Shown: positions 1 through 7,670 of the stretch, one piece after another | Position numbering within the stretch: position 1 is the stretch's first letter | Layout of the letters: every line of letters begins with the position of its first letter | Source: Candidatus Saccharimonadota bacterium | GTDB lineage: Bacteria > Patescibacteriota > Saccharimonadia > Saccharimonadales > UBA4665 | DNA: 63,193 nt | NCBI GenBank assembly: GCA_018062785.1 | Contig: JAGORO010000005.1 | Location: forward strand, 1-63,193 | Direction: 5' to 3' | The notes under the pieces: model-generated | Told to the model about the DNA's origin: nothing | The model's input: the letters and a program-made list of their open reading frames with translations, nothing else | Databases searched by the model: none | Position numbers and translations under genes: made by a program

Positions 1-1545
1 AATGATTTACGTGATATGGCTCGAGTCGAGAATGTAGGCGATGCACACGATATGGCTCTTGTCGAGAATGAGCGCAGAATGAATCAAGGTCGTATCCACG
101 ATGTTGGCGAAGCGCAAGAGGCAGCTATTGCCGAAAACGAAGCGTACAACCAAGATGCAGCAGCAAATGCTGCTGAAGAAGAGGCTAGACAGGCCGAGGC
201 AGAAGCTGTACGTATCGCCGAAGAGGGGCGAATTGAAGGTATTCGTGCTCAACGCGAAGCGCTAGTAGCCGCCATGGAAGGTCCACGAGACGAGTACTTG
301 CGTCGTGTAGCTGGCAACGCCCGCCGTGGTATCCACTGGAAGAAAGAATTTCGTAAGAGCGGCGTCGAAGAGGCTCGCAAAGAGTACGAAGAAGCCCGAA
401 GTAGACTACTTGGCTTCGAGGCCGCTCAGATTCGCGCAATTGGTGCAGGTGCCGAGGGCGACATGGGCGAAGAAGCAATCCAGACAGAGATCAACGACGT
501 TGCGACTCGATTGTCATTTAGCGAGGAACGCGATATGGCTAGGGCATTGCTTGGCCATAGACTTGTAGCAACAGGACAATATGTTCGTGAAGATGATGGT
601 ACGGTGACTAAGATTGAGCGTACTGGTATGCGCAAGGTCATGAACAAGTTCTACGACTGGTACGCCCGCAATAATGCTGGCGGTAAGTACGGCAAGCTCG
701 GTATGTTCGTCAAGCACGCTACCGTCGGTGCGGCTTTTGGTGCCGTTGGTCTCGCCGCCGGAGCCGTCCTAGCCCCAACATCAGTCGGACTGCTAGGTGC
801 CTTGGGCGGTGCAGAAGTTGTACGTCGCTTAACCAGAGGCTACATGGTAGCGCATGCCCGCAAGAGTAGCACAGAACTAAGCGATACCTTTGCCGCACGA
901 CAAACCCAAGAACTCTTAAACCGCATAGGTTCTGGTACGAGTGGCAAGAGTGCGGTCGAGCATGTCGGCTCTATGCGTCGCCGTGAAGTGTTCCGCAATA
1001 ATGCGCGCAATATCATAACAGTCGGCTCTGCTGCTCTGTTTGGTTCTGGCGGTGCTGCACTATCAGAGCACATTAACCTAGGCGACAAGGTAGTTGCAGG
1101 GTACGATCGAGTCAAGGACTGGTTTGCCGATAAAGAAGTCGGCAAGACTGCCGTGGCACCAAACATTTCTGGAGATACAACAAACGGTACTCCTTACGGA
1201 ACCGACTATGTGCCACCGAAGCCCGAAAGCCCAGTCGATGTAGGCGTCGATACAGACAATGGTCCAGACTTTACCCCTACGGTGAATGTTGAGGCAGGTC
1301 ATGGATATACTCAAGAGTTACAAGATCTGTTTGCTCAGAAGGATATTAATCTTGATGGAGATCAATCATATGCCCTCTACGAGCATCTCGAGAAACAGTT
1401 CCCCGGTGGGCGATTCTTTACCGACAATCCTTCCTACAATATGAACGGCGACTTCGGTATTCAGCACCCCGGTGAGTCGACATGGAGGCCTGAAGTTCTC
1501 CGTGCTATCGACCAATGGGCCGAGGACAATGACGTCCGTAACTAG
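1..1545 (+). CDS. Large alanine-rich coiled-coil/membrane protein, 5' end outside the window
   Basis: The reading frame is open from base 1, so the true start lies upstream and 514 residues are visible. The first ~130 residues are rich in Ala, Glu, Arg and Asn with imperfect short repeats (DMARVEN, DMALVEN, DVGEAQE), suggesting a charged coiled coil. A Gly/Ala-rich hydrophobic stretch near 235-270 and another near 335-350 could be membrane segments. A Pro/Thr/Asp-rich linker follows, then a compact C-terminal segment from about residue 430. I recognise no enzyme motif. A surface or envelope role is inferred only from composition. Ends in TAG about 45 nt before the next gene. Confidence 0.75.
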   Translation, partial: NDLRDMARVENVGDAHDMALVENERRMNQGRIHDVGEAQEAAIAENEAYNQDAAANAAEEEARQAEAEAVRIAEEGRIEGIRAQREALVAAMEGPRDEYLRRVAGNARRGIHWKKEFRKSGVEEARKEYEEARSRLLGFEAAQIRAIGAGAEGDMGEEAIQTEINDVATRLSFSEERDMARALLGHRLVATGQYVREDDGTVTKIERTGMRKVMNKFYDWYARNNAGGKYGKLGMFVKHATVGAAFGAVGLAAGAVLAPTSVGLLGALGGAEVVRRLTRGYMVAHARKSSTELSDTFAARQTQELLNRIGSGTSGKSAVEHVGSMRRREVFRNNARNIITVGSAALFGSGGAALSEHINLGDKVVAGYDRVKDWFADKEVGKTAVAPNISGDTTNGTPYGTDYVPPKPESPVDVGVDTDNGPDFTPTVNVEAGHGYTQELQDLFAQKDINLDGDQSYALYEHLEKQFPGGRFFTDNPSYNMNGDFGIQHPGESTWRPEVLRAIDQWAEDNDVRN

Positions 1546-1591
1546 CATTGTATAATGCAAGCATACTAACAAGACAAAAAGGAATACAGGT

Positions 1592-1918
1592 ATGAATGAA
1601 GCACAGAAACAACTCGTCGAAGAACTAGGTATAGCCACTATGCCGCAAGAAGATCAGCTGGCTATGCTACAGGATTTTGTAGAGACACTAAATATGAGGC
1701 TGGCGATGGCCGTCGAAGATCAGCTCGACGATGAGCAGATGAAACAGTTTGCCGCTGTCGAGGCAAAAGGTGATGATAGCGCCACCGAGGAGTGGCTGCA
1801 CCAACAGTTGCCAAACTACGATGAAATCGTTGAGGCTGAGGCGCAGAAGCTTAAGCAAGATATTTTGCGTACCAAACAGCAAATACATGATGCCGTTCAG
1901 CCACCCGACAGTGAGTAG
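1592..1918 (+). CDS. DUF5663-like acidic small protein
   Basis: 108 residues, strongly acidic and helical. The pattern LVEELGI near the start, then TLNMRLAMAV and LPNYDEIVEAE, resembles the DUF5663 family common in Patescibacteria, whose function is unknown. No signal peptide or membrane segment. A TATAAT box lies at 1550-1555 and a weak AAGGAA ribosome site precedes the ATG. An intrinsic terminator follows directly. Family assignment is from memory of the pattern, not from a search. Confidence 0.75.
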   Translation: MNEAQKQLVEELGIATMPQEDQLAMLQDFVETLNMRLAMAVEDQLDDEQMKQFAAVEAKGDDSATEEWLHQQLPNYDEIVEAEAQKLKQDILRTKQQIHDAVQPPDSE

Positions 1919-1930
1919 CAGGTGTGATCG

Positions 1931-1962
1931 CAAAAAGAGCATCGATAGCGGTGCTCTTTTTG
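1931..1962 (+). terminator. Intrinsic terminator after the DUF5663-like gene
   Basis: The stem AAGAGCA/TGCTCTT with a ten-base loop is followed by a run of T. The T-run merges directly into the TATACT box (1963-1968) used by the next gene, so termination and initiation are packed into about 40 bases. Confidence 0.8.
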
Positions 1963-1976
1963 TATACTAGTGGTAT

Positions 1977-3293
1977 ATGAGCGTTCGTAAATTTGTGAAG
2001 GCCTTGGTGCCTCGTAGTGCATTTGATCGAGTAGAGCCTGTTGGGCATTTGCTCGAGGCAGTGTTTTGGAATGTATTGTATGGGTTTCCGGCGAGAGGCA
2101 TGAAAGTTATTGGTGTCACGGGTACGAATGGCAAAACAACCACGACATTCCTTATCCACCGTATGCTTGTGGAGTCGGGTATACATGCGGGTATCATGAC
2201 GACGGTTGGTTACGGAGTCGGGCATAGTATCGAGCCTCAGGTGCACCATATGACGAATGTAGGACCGCGTGAGCTTATGAAGCGACTGCGAGAGATGAAA
2301 GGGCAGGGTATGGACTGGCTGGTGCTCGAAACAACGTCTCATGCTCTGGCGCAACACCGGACGTGGGGGGTGCCCTATAGCGTAGCCGTACTGACGAACA
2401 TAACGCATGAGCATCTGGACTATCACAAGACATTCGAGCGATATGCGGTCGCCAAAAAGAAGCTATTCATATTGGTTGGGCGCAATACAGGAGGTTTGAA
2501 TATTGGGATAGCGAATGCCGATGACCCCGTGGGTGAAGAGTTTGCAGGCGAGACTAAACATCCTATGCTCTATGGTGTGTCGGCAGGGGGTGTGCGCGCA
2601 ACAGACATTACGCTAGCCACTAATGGTCTGAACTACACGGTTACTATTGATGATGAAGAGGCCTACAAAATCCATACGAGCTTGCCAGGTAGTTTTAACG
2701 TCTATAACACGCTTGCAGCTGTCTGCGTTGGCCGAGCGCTAGGATTGACCAGACGACAGGTAGAACATGGCATACGTGCCCTAGAGGGCGTAGAAGGACG
2801 TATGACGACCATTAATCAAGGCCAAAAGTTTAATGTTGTGGTCGATTTTGCTCACACCCCAGATAGTTTTGAGAAACTACTCAAAGATATCCGGCCAGTT
2901 GTGTCCGGAAAATTAATTGTTTTGTTTGGCTCGGCGGGTCGCCGCGACGAGGCAAAACGCGCCATTCAGGGGCGATTGGCTGGTTCGTATGCAGATGAGG
3001 TCATTGTGACCGAAGAAGATGATCGCGACTGCGACGGTGTGGCGATTATGGGTCAGATTGCAGCTGGCGCCGAAGAGTTTGGCAAGATCCGAGATACAGA
3101 CTTGTTTTTGGTTCACGACCGTACCCGAGCCATCGAATTTGCTATGACTCGAGCTTCTGGCGCGGATGATACGATCCTACTCCTCGGCAAGGGCCACGAA
3201 AAAACCATCGAGCGCGCCAACGGCGAGGAGCCATGGGACGAAATCCACACCGCCAACACCGCTCTCATCAAACTACTCGGCACGCACAAATAA
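1977..3293 (+). CDS. murE: MurE-type Mur ligase (UDP-MurNAc-tripeptide synthetase family)
   Basis: Should add the third peptide residue (diaminopimelate or lysine) to UDP-MurNAc-Ala-Glu in the cytoplasm during peptidoglycan synthesis. The ATP-binding motif TGTNGKTTTT is at residues 48-57, the central-domain motif LETTSHAL follows, and the C-terminal domain has FAHTPDSF and LLLGKGHEK. The usual substrate-specificity motif DNPR is replaced by EEDDRD. At 438 residues it is shorter than typical MurE, and only about 40 residues precede the central domain, so the UDP-sugar-binding domain is reduced or absent. TATACT at 1963-1968 ends 8 nt before the ATG: probably leaderless. An extra copy of its 3' end lies downstream. 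Confidence 0.85.
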   Translation: MSVRKFVKALVPRSAFDRVEPVGHLLEAVFWNVLYGFPARGMKVIGVTGTNGKTTTTFLIHRMLVESGIHAGIMTTVGYGVGHSIEPQVHHMTNVGPRELMKRLREMKGQGMDWLVLETTSHALAQHRTWGVPYSVAVLTNITHEHLDYHKTFERYAVAKKKLFILVGRNTGGLNIGIANADDPVGEEFAGETKHPMLYGVSAGGVRATDITLATNGLNYTVTIDDEEAYKIHTSLPGSFNVYNTLAAVCVGRALGLTRRQVEHGIRALEGVEGRMTTINQGQKFNVVVDFAHTPDSFEKLLKDIRPVVSGKLIVLFGSAGRRDEAKRAIQGRLAGSYADEVIVTEEDDRDCDGVAIMGQIAAGAEEFGKIRDTDLFLVHDRTRAIEFAMTRASGADDTILLLGKGHEKTIERANGEEPWDEIHTANTALIKLLGTHK

Positions 3294-3310
3294 TACTTGC
3301 GAACGATACA

Positions 3311-3370
3311 GGCAGCGCAGCTGCCGTGCTTTAGGTGGGGGAGTGAACCTTTCGAATTTACTTCGAAAGG
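3311..3370. other. Hairpin-rich spacer between murE and its duplicated end
   Basis: Two inverted repeats are visible. GGCAG/CTGCC at 3311-3325 has a 5-base loop; CCTTTCGAA/TTCGAAAGG at 3348-3370 is a perfect 9-bp stem with a 5-base loop. A third possible stem (GGGGA/TCCCC) lies near 3378-3395. No long T-run follows any of them on either strand, so these are not canonical terminators. They sit inside the segment that separates murE from its end copy. Confidence 0.55.
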
Positions 3371-3404
3371 TGAAATGGGGGAGCGAGCTTCCCCTAAAAA
3401 ACTA

Positions 3405-3460
3405 ACGAAATCCACACCGCCAACACCGCTCTCATTACGCTCCTCGACACACGCAAATAA
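3405..3460 (+). pseudogene. Displaced, diverged copy of the murE 3' end
   Basis: Reads NEIHTANTALITLLDTRK-stop, against DEIHTANTALIKLLGTHK-stop at the end of murE: 14 of 18 residues agree and the stop codon falls at the same place. The offset between copies is 167 nt, not a multiple of three. Similarity continues weakly past both stop codons (GATACAGGCAG against GATACGGTCAG). The copies differ at nucleotide level, so this is not a recent tandem duplication. It looks like the native end of murE left behind after a foreign allele was inserted upstream. Confidence 0.8.
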
Positions 3461-3594
3461 CCCTTACCTACGATACGGTCAGGGTAGTAAAAGTCTAATT
3501 TGTTTCGATTTTGCGACCATGTGCACATTCCACTTCAGAAATACACGAAATTACCTACCGTGCACTCATAAAGAACCAGCACTACATACATATA

Positions 3595-3623
3595 TTGACA
3601 CAATAGCAATAGTATGATAAAAT
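3595..3623 (+). promoter_or_regulatory. Strong sigma-70-type promoter with extended -10 for the EndoU gene
   Basis: TTGACA (3595-3600), a 17-base spacer, then TGATAAAAT with the -10 at 3618-3623. The predicted leader to the ATG at 3661 is about 31 nt, A-rich and lacks a Shine-Dalgarno sequence. The same architecture precedes the genes at 38260, 46861 and 53952. Confidence 0.75.
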
Positions 3624-3660
3624 CCAAACACTATCTCATCAAAAATAAAAATAACATCAA

Positions 3661-4500
3661 ATGAAACAGCAACCAAAGTACACCGGCTCGGAATCGTCCG
3701 CACAAGGATACAGCCACGAACAGCCGAAAACAGTCGACCCAGCTGGCGTAGGGCTTGTTCATGCGAATGCTGTGAACGGAGGCATTGAACAAACAGGTCT
3801 GCCGAACGATGATCGTGATCCGTCGAAGCTCTCGCGCCAAGAATTTGTAGATCTTCTGGTAGAAAAAAATTGCATAAGCCAAGAGCTTGCAGACTCAGGG
3901 AGGCTTGAGAGATTTGCTGTATGGGGTAGCGGCGATACTGAATTTGACTCATTGAAGCATATTTTTATAGGAGATAGTGATAAAGGATTGCACCACTTGC
4001 CAACTATGCTTGCTCTTGGGCAGCCAAATAGAGCAGTTGCCTCTAGGCTTTATCATCCCGATGAGCGTCGCCAACAGGGCAAAGAGCAGATAGCGGGAAT
4101 TATCGACCGAGAACAAGAACAAATCAAAAAAACTGGCGACAACACGTTTAGTCGGGAGCGAAATAATTACCGCAAGCTACAACGAGTAAGGGAAGACGGC
4201 ATTTTTAGGGCGTGCGATATAGTCATTGACGGAGTAATATCAGTTGCTCGGCTTAGAGATACTACTATCCCGAGCCCAAATCCCGCCGAAGACGGCTCTA
4301 GCTTTTTTCCGAGTGAATGGTCGACTCAAGAGGTTATCGAAGCGATATTACGTGTCGACGCTCAGGACGATGGCACTAACAATCCTAATTACGAAGACAA
4401 GTATGTACTTGACTATACTATTGACAATATATCAATAAGAGTAGTAAAATATAAAGACGGAACAATAGTCTCAGCCTATCCTTGCATTGCGCTGCGGTAA
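3661..4500 (+). CDS. Probable bacterial EndoU-type ribonuclease toxin
   Basis: 279 residues. The C-terminal half carries a pattern I recognise from bacterial EndoU nucleases (CdiA-CT/polymorphic toxin type): HIFIGDSDKGLHHLP with a candidate catalytic His pair near residues 109-110, then SFFPSEWSTQEVIEAI, then IRVVKYKDGTIVSAYP. EndoU enzymes cleave RNA, often tRNA anticodon loops. The first ~75 residues are polar and low-complexity, with no signal peptide or transmembrane helix, so export, if any, would need another route. The neighbour at 4542 is a candidate immunity gene. Codon use and AT content differ from murE, and the gene sits next to the murE end copy, suggesting acquisition. Domain call is from motif memory. 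Confidence 0.7.
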   Translation: MKQQPKYTGSESSAQGYSHEQPKTVDPAGVGLVHANAVNGGIEQTGLPNDDRDPSKLSRQEFVDLLVEKNCISQELADSGRLERFAVWGSGDTEFDSLKHIFIGDSDKGLHHLPTMLALGQPNRAVASRLYHPDERRQQGKEQIAGIIDREQEQIKKTGDNTFSRERNNYRKLQRVREDGIFRACDIVIDGVISVARLRDTTIPSPNPAEDGSSFFPSEWSTQEVIEAILRVDAQDDGTNNPNYEDKYVLDYTIDNISIRVVKYKDGTIVSAYPCIALR

Positions 4501-4521
4501 GATACGGAAGCGGTAAGATAC
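4494..4521 (+). repeat. 12-bp direct repeat spanning the EndoU stop codon
   Basis: GCGGTAAGATAC occurs at 4494-4505 and again at 4510-4521. The first copy contains the TAA stop of the EndoU gene in frame; the second is a short echo just before the next gene. It may be a slippage or recombination trace at the toxin/immunity junction. Confidence 0.75.
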
Positions 4522-4541
4522 AGAACGAGAGCAAAAGTATA

Positions 4542-4943
4542 ATGAACCAGATCAACAACCAGCAAAATTTTGTATTTGAAACGCTCTCGCATGGTGTTGA
4601 GGGTGGTTCGTTTGCGGTCCCTCTGTATCTAGACCGAGAAACAGGTTTGAACAATCCCCATACGCAAGCACTGCTTCGTTTCGCGGAAGTAATTATCGGA
4701 GATTCAATCAAGGTGGACGCTAGTATACCCGAAGCAGCTCAGACAGTCCTTGATCTTGCTGAAAAGACGGAACCAGGAAGGGGCTTCAATTTATCAGATG
4801 GTCCTGTCGGAACCCGACTTATACTCGAAACAGAGACCGTAACTTTCCGTGAAGTAGGCGGCCCAAATAAGTATATGCCAACTAATATTGTGAAGGCTAT
4901 GCTTCGGGAGCTCATTGCTCTGCATAGTTCCGCTTCGTCATAG
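4542..4943 (+). CDS. Small acidic protein, candidate immunity protein to the EndoU toxin
   Basis: 133 residues from the ATG at 4542; an upstream TTG at 4482 would overlap the toxin gene and is less likely. The protein is acidic with no membrane segment, signal peptide or recognised motif. Position alone (41 nt after a probable EndoU nuclease, same strand, no clear promoter between them) suggests an immunity role, because toxin-domain nucleases are normally followed by a small cytoplasmic inhibitor. It could equally be unrelated. No Shine-Dalgarno sequence is obvious; AGAACGAGAGC lies upstream. Confidence 0.6.
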   Translation: MNQINNQQNFVFETLSHGVEGGSFAVPLYLDRETGLNNPHTQALLRFAEVIIGDSIKVDASIPEAAQTVLDLAEKTEPGRGFNLSDGPVGTRLILETETVTFREVGGPNKYMPTNIVKAMLRELIALHSSASS

Positions 4944-5010
4944 AGCTCATACGAGGTCGTACGTGCCCTTCGTTTAGGGTCCTACAAGAAACGTTCCTTT
5001 CGCTGTATTG

Positions 5011-5586
5011 TTAAGGCCTGCATTCTTTACACTTGCATGCGCCAGACCTTATTTCGTTTAATTGATCGTTAAGTGCGCCCGCCAGTCGCTCTTCGTGGAA
5101 GGCGTAATCTTTGTTAAGCGTACCATCTTCGTTGAATGTCACACCAGCCATGCCAGGCAGATAGACTACCGTTGGGACGGTGGTGGCTAATACTGCAGGG
5201 ATGATCCCCCGTAGGTGCGATACGGCTTGCGCCCCACCGGTAGAGCCGTGAGCGACAATGCCGACGGGCTTGCCCTTTAACTCATATGCAACAGTGTCGA
5301 TGGCATTTTTGAGTATGCCGGGGATTGATCGGTTGTATTCTGGGGTCACGATAATCAGACCATCGGCGTCCGAAAGCTTATCGAGCCATTGTTTGACGAC
5401 GCCTGCTGGCTTGCGGTCGGGGTTGTACTGTGGAGACACGGCTTCTTCCATGAAGGGGAGGGGGTAGTCTTTTAAGTCGAGTACCTCCACTTCGGCTTTG
5501 CCCTCGAGGTTGCTTACGACCCATTTTGCTGCCTTGTCCGAGCCACGACCCTGTCTTGTGCTACCAATGATTACCTTGAGTTTCAT
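5011..5586 (-). CDS. NADPH-dependent FMN reductase family flavoprotein
   Basis: 191 residues from the ATG at 5586, which has AGGAGAC as ribosome site; the longer frame to 5637 would run into the divergent promoter. VIIGSTRQGRGSDKAA is the phosphate-binding loop of the flavodoxin-like FMN reductase family, and TPEYNRSIPGILKNAID is its second signature. It probably reduces FMN, quinones or azo compounds in the cytoplasm. A cysteine-rich tail (CKCKEC) at the end is unusual and could bind metal. It is divergently transcribed from an HxlR regulator over a shared operator. Confidence 0.88.
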   Translation of the reverse strand: MKLKVIIGSTRQGRGSDKAAKWVVSNLEGKAEVEVLDLKDYPLPFMEEAVSPQYNPDRKPAGVVKQWLDKLSDADGLIIVTPEYNRSIPGILKNAIDTVAYELKGKPVGIVAHGSTGGAQAVSHLRGIIPAVLATTVPTVVYLPGMAGVTFNEDGTLNKDYAFHEERLAGALNDQLNEIRSGACKCKECRP

Positions 5587-5606
5587 ATTTTGTCTCCTTA
5601 TGCTAT

Positions 5607-5647
5607 ACTTTGTATAGTATCTATTGTACAGGAACACTATACAAAGT
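5607..5647. promoter_or_regulatory. Inverted-repeat operator between the FMN reductase and HxlR genes
   Basis: ACTTTGTATAGT (5607-5618) and ACTATACAAAGT (5636-5647) are perfect inverted copies with a 17-base gap, lying over the divergent promoters. The layout is typical of an HxlR-family regulator controlling itself and the neighbouring redox enzyme. Confidence 0.8.
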
Positions 5648-5657
5648 AAAGTATTTT

Positions 5658-6020
5658 ATGAATAATTCGCCCATCACCAATGCTACAGCCTCACAAACGT
5701 CAACACGAATTGGCTGTATTGCTGGTGCTATGGAGGTACTTAGTCAGAAATGGACGCCGCTTATCATCAAACAGCTCGCTGAGCACCCGTGCAGGTTTAG
5801 CGAACTACAGCGTGAAATTACCGGCATAAATCCTCGGATCTTGACGCAGCGAATCGACATGCTCGAAGAGAAGGGTGTTATTGCTATTATCTGCGGTTGT
5901 ACGCCACAGCGACCTGTGTACGAACTAACAGAGAAGGGTACAGACTTACTGCCCGTCCTGAACCAGATGGCCGAATGGGGCAAGAAGCACGAATGCTGCT
6001 CCCACACCACCAAGGTCTAA
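5658..6020 (+). CDS. HxlR-family winged-helix transcriptional regulator
   Basis: 120 residues from the ATG at 5658. The HxlR pattern is clear: CIAGAMEVLSQKWTPLIIKQL, then FSELQREI, INPRILTQRIDMLEEKGVI and VYELTEKGTDLLPVL. HxlR proteins are dimeric DNA-binding regulators that sense electrophiles or redox stress, often through cysteine; here there is an N-terminal Cys (CIAG), a CGC in the wing and a CC near the C terminus. It most likely represses the divergent flavoprotein gene through the inverted repeat at 5607-5647. Confidence 0.9.
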   Translation: MNNSPITNATASQTSTRIGCIAGAMEVLSQKWTPLIIKQLAEHPCRFSELQREITGINPRILTQRIDMLEEKGVIAIICGCTPQRPVYELTEKGTDLLPVLNQMAEWGKKHECCSHTTKV

Positions 6021-6104
6021 AAAACGGAAGCAAGATGAATAGGGTAGTTGTTATAAAAACTACAGTATCACCATATGAAATAAAAAAACTTCCAGATACA
6101 AAAA

Positions 6105-6136
6105 CCTCTTTTGGGAGGTCAGTCCTCCCGGAAATC
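6105..6136. terminator. Hairpin between the HxlR gene and the convergent amidinotransferase-fold gene
   Basis: GGGAGG and CCTCCC pair over a short loop (TCAGT). It lies between two convergent genes, and T-rich sequence is found beyond the stem on the minus strand, so it may stop minus-strand transcription best. Strength is uncertain because the T-run is interrupted. Confidence 0.5.
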
Positions 6137-6144
6137 TCACAAGA

Positions 6145-7029
6145 TTAGTTATTGTCGAGGGTGAGGGTAGTGCAGCGGATATAGCCACCACCTTTTAGAA
6201 GTTCTCGAACGGTTGGGGTGATGACTTTTAGGCCGCGCATCTCGAGTTGAGTGTGGAGCTCTGGGCAATTATCGCCCATTATCACCGTCTGGCCGGTACT
6301 TACAAGGTTGCAGGCAAAGGTGTTTTTGGCTTCCTCTAGGCTAACTTCTATTTTCTCGACGCCATCAAAATCTCGCAAGACCTGCTGGCTTTCTTTGGTA
6401 AACGCCTCGGGGCACCACGCAATAATCCCCTTTTGCTTACCCTCTGGTCCGCGGATGACGGACAGCGCTAAGTCGATATCGTAAAAGAAACTATCCGGCC
6501 AACCCGAATGAGCGTTTGTGACGGGTTTGCCAAGCCATGTCTTTTGCGGAACTGTCTGGAGCTGAATACGTTCAAATCCGAGCGTGTCTGCGGCAAAGGC
6601 CTGCGAGGCGGCATCGGAGCGGTACCGCGAGCCACAAAATAAAAAGTCACCACAGGGCAGGGCATCGCCTTGGCCAGAAAAGCGCAAATCCTCCGGTACA
6701 TATACTGGCTTTTTGCCGAGATCGGAGAGTATTTGGGCGGCATAGGACTCCTCGCCCTTGCGGGCATTTGGCAGGCAAGCCATGACAGCCTTGCCGTTGC
6801 GTACCAGCGCCCAATTTGCGGTGTATACGCCATCTTGGCAATCTGCCGGAGGCGGGACTTGCACAATATTCACGCCGGCGGTTTGCAGGGCCTGCTTGAT
6901 GGCGCTGTGCTCTTCGGCGGCCTTTTGACGATCTATGGCGACCGAACTATCCATAAACGGATTGATAGCGGCCGAATCGTCGAAATAGTCTACCCCAGAC
7001 ATAAGGACTGTTTGATTAATGGTTCTCAT
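6145..7029 (-). CDS. Amidinotransferase/dimethylargininase-fold protein
   Basis: 294 residues. The pattern matches the guanidino-group-modifying superfamily (arginine deiminase, DDAH): an Asn-containing start (MSGVDYF), then NWALVRNGKAV, SGQGDALP and a C-terminal GGGYIRCTTLTL with the expected catalytic Cys near residue 285. The usual His motif (HLD or HLK) reads FFYDIDLAL here, so the catalytic His appears replaced by Tyr and the substrate cannot be assigned. Proteins of this fold release ammonia or amines from arginine-like substrates. Transcribed alone, convergent to the HxlR gene. Confidence 0.75.
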   Translation of the reverse strand: MRTINQTVLMSGVDYFDDSAAINPFMDSSVAIDRQKAAEEHSAIKQALQTAGVNIVQVPPPADCQDGVYTANWALVRNGKAVMACLPNARKGEESYAAQILSDLGKKPVYVPEDLRFSGQGDALPCGDFLFCGSRYRSDAASQAFAADTLGFERIQLQTVPQKTWLGKPVTNAHSGWPDSFFYDIDLALSVIRGPEGKQKGIIAWCPEAFTKESQQVLRDFDGVEKIEVSLEEAKNTFACNLVSTGQTVIMGDNCPELHTQLEMRGLKVITPTVRELLKGGGYIRCTTLTLDNN

Positions 7030-7091
7030 ACCCTGTTACTAGTGTACCAAAGCTTGCAATTATAGTATAAAAAATGGTATAATATTACAAT

Positions 7092-7670
7092 ATGACAACT
7101 AGAACCGAAATATCTGAGCGCGTGAGACTAACTAACAATGAGGTTTGTCGTCAGTTTGGCATGGAAGAGGTATATGATCAGGAGCTAAGCTCTAGAATGA
7201 TTGTAGTCGAGAATAATGAGTTAATTCACGTGCATGGCATACTATCCGCTGCACGCGTGGCTGTATTGTCAGCTATCGCAGAGGTAGAGACTGGTGAGCA
7301 TGGGACTAGGCTGGATCTTCTTGTGCCAAAGGGGATGCAGCCACTTCGTCGGGTTATACCTTCGATCGCGCGATTCCCCAAACAATACAGTCCAATATTC
7401 GGCTCATTAGGCAAACAAATCGCGCTCATCGAAAAATCTGGCCTCGGAACATTCGATTCACACAGTGTTTTATCAGAAGTGGCTTTTAACCCTCGGCGTC
7501 CCGAAGAGGTCGTCGTTGTGCCTCCATATAGAATGACGTCTGCCATTCAGCCCACCGATATGTTTTTGAAGATTGAAGAAGAGTTGCTACAGACTCAATA
7601 CCTTACACACGATGGCGCAAATATTCTAAAGAGTGCTTTAGTCGAGCAGTATAAGGCCCATGCATTATAA
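7092..7670 (+). CDS. Hypothetical protein paired with the kinase-like gene
   Basis: 192 residues, soluble, no recognised domain. TATAAT at 7078-7083 ends 8 nt before the ATG and there is no Shine-Dalgarno sequence, so the mRNA is probably leaderless. Its last 11 bases overlap the start of the kinase-like gene in another frame, which suggests translational coupling and a joint function. Confidence 0.7.
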   Translation: MTTRTEISERVRLTNNEVCRQFGMEEVYDQELSSRMIVVENNELIHVHGILSAARVAVLSAIAEVETGEHGTRLDLLVPKGMQPLRRVIPSIARFPKQYSPIFGSLGKQIALIEKSGLGTFDSHSVLSEVAFNPRRPEEVVVVPPYRMTSAIQPTDMFLKIEEELLQTQYLTHDGANILKSALVEQYKAHAL

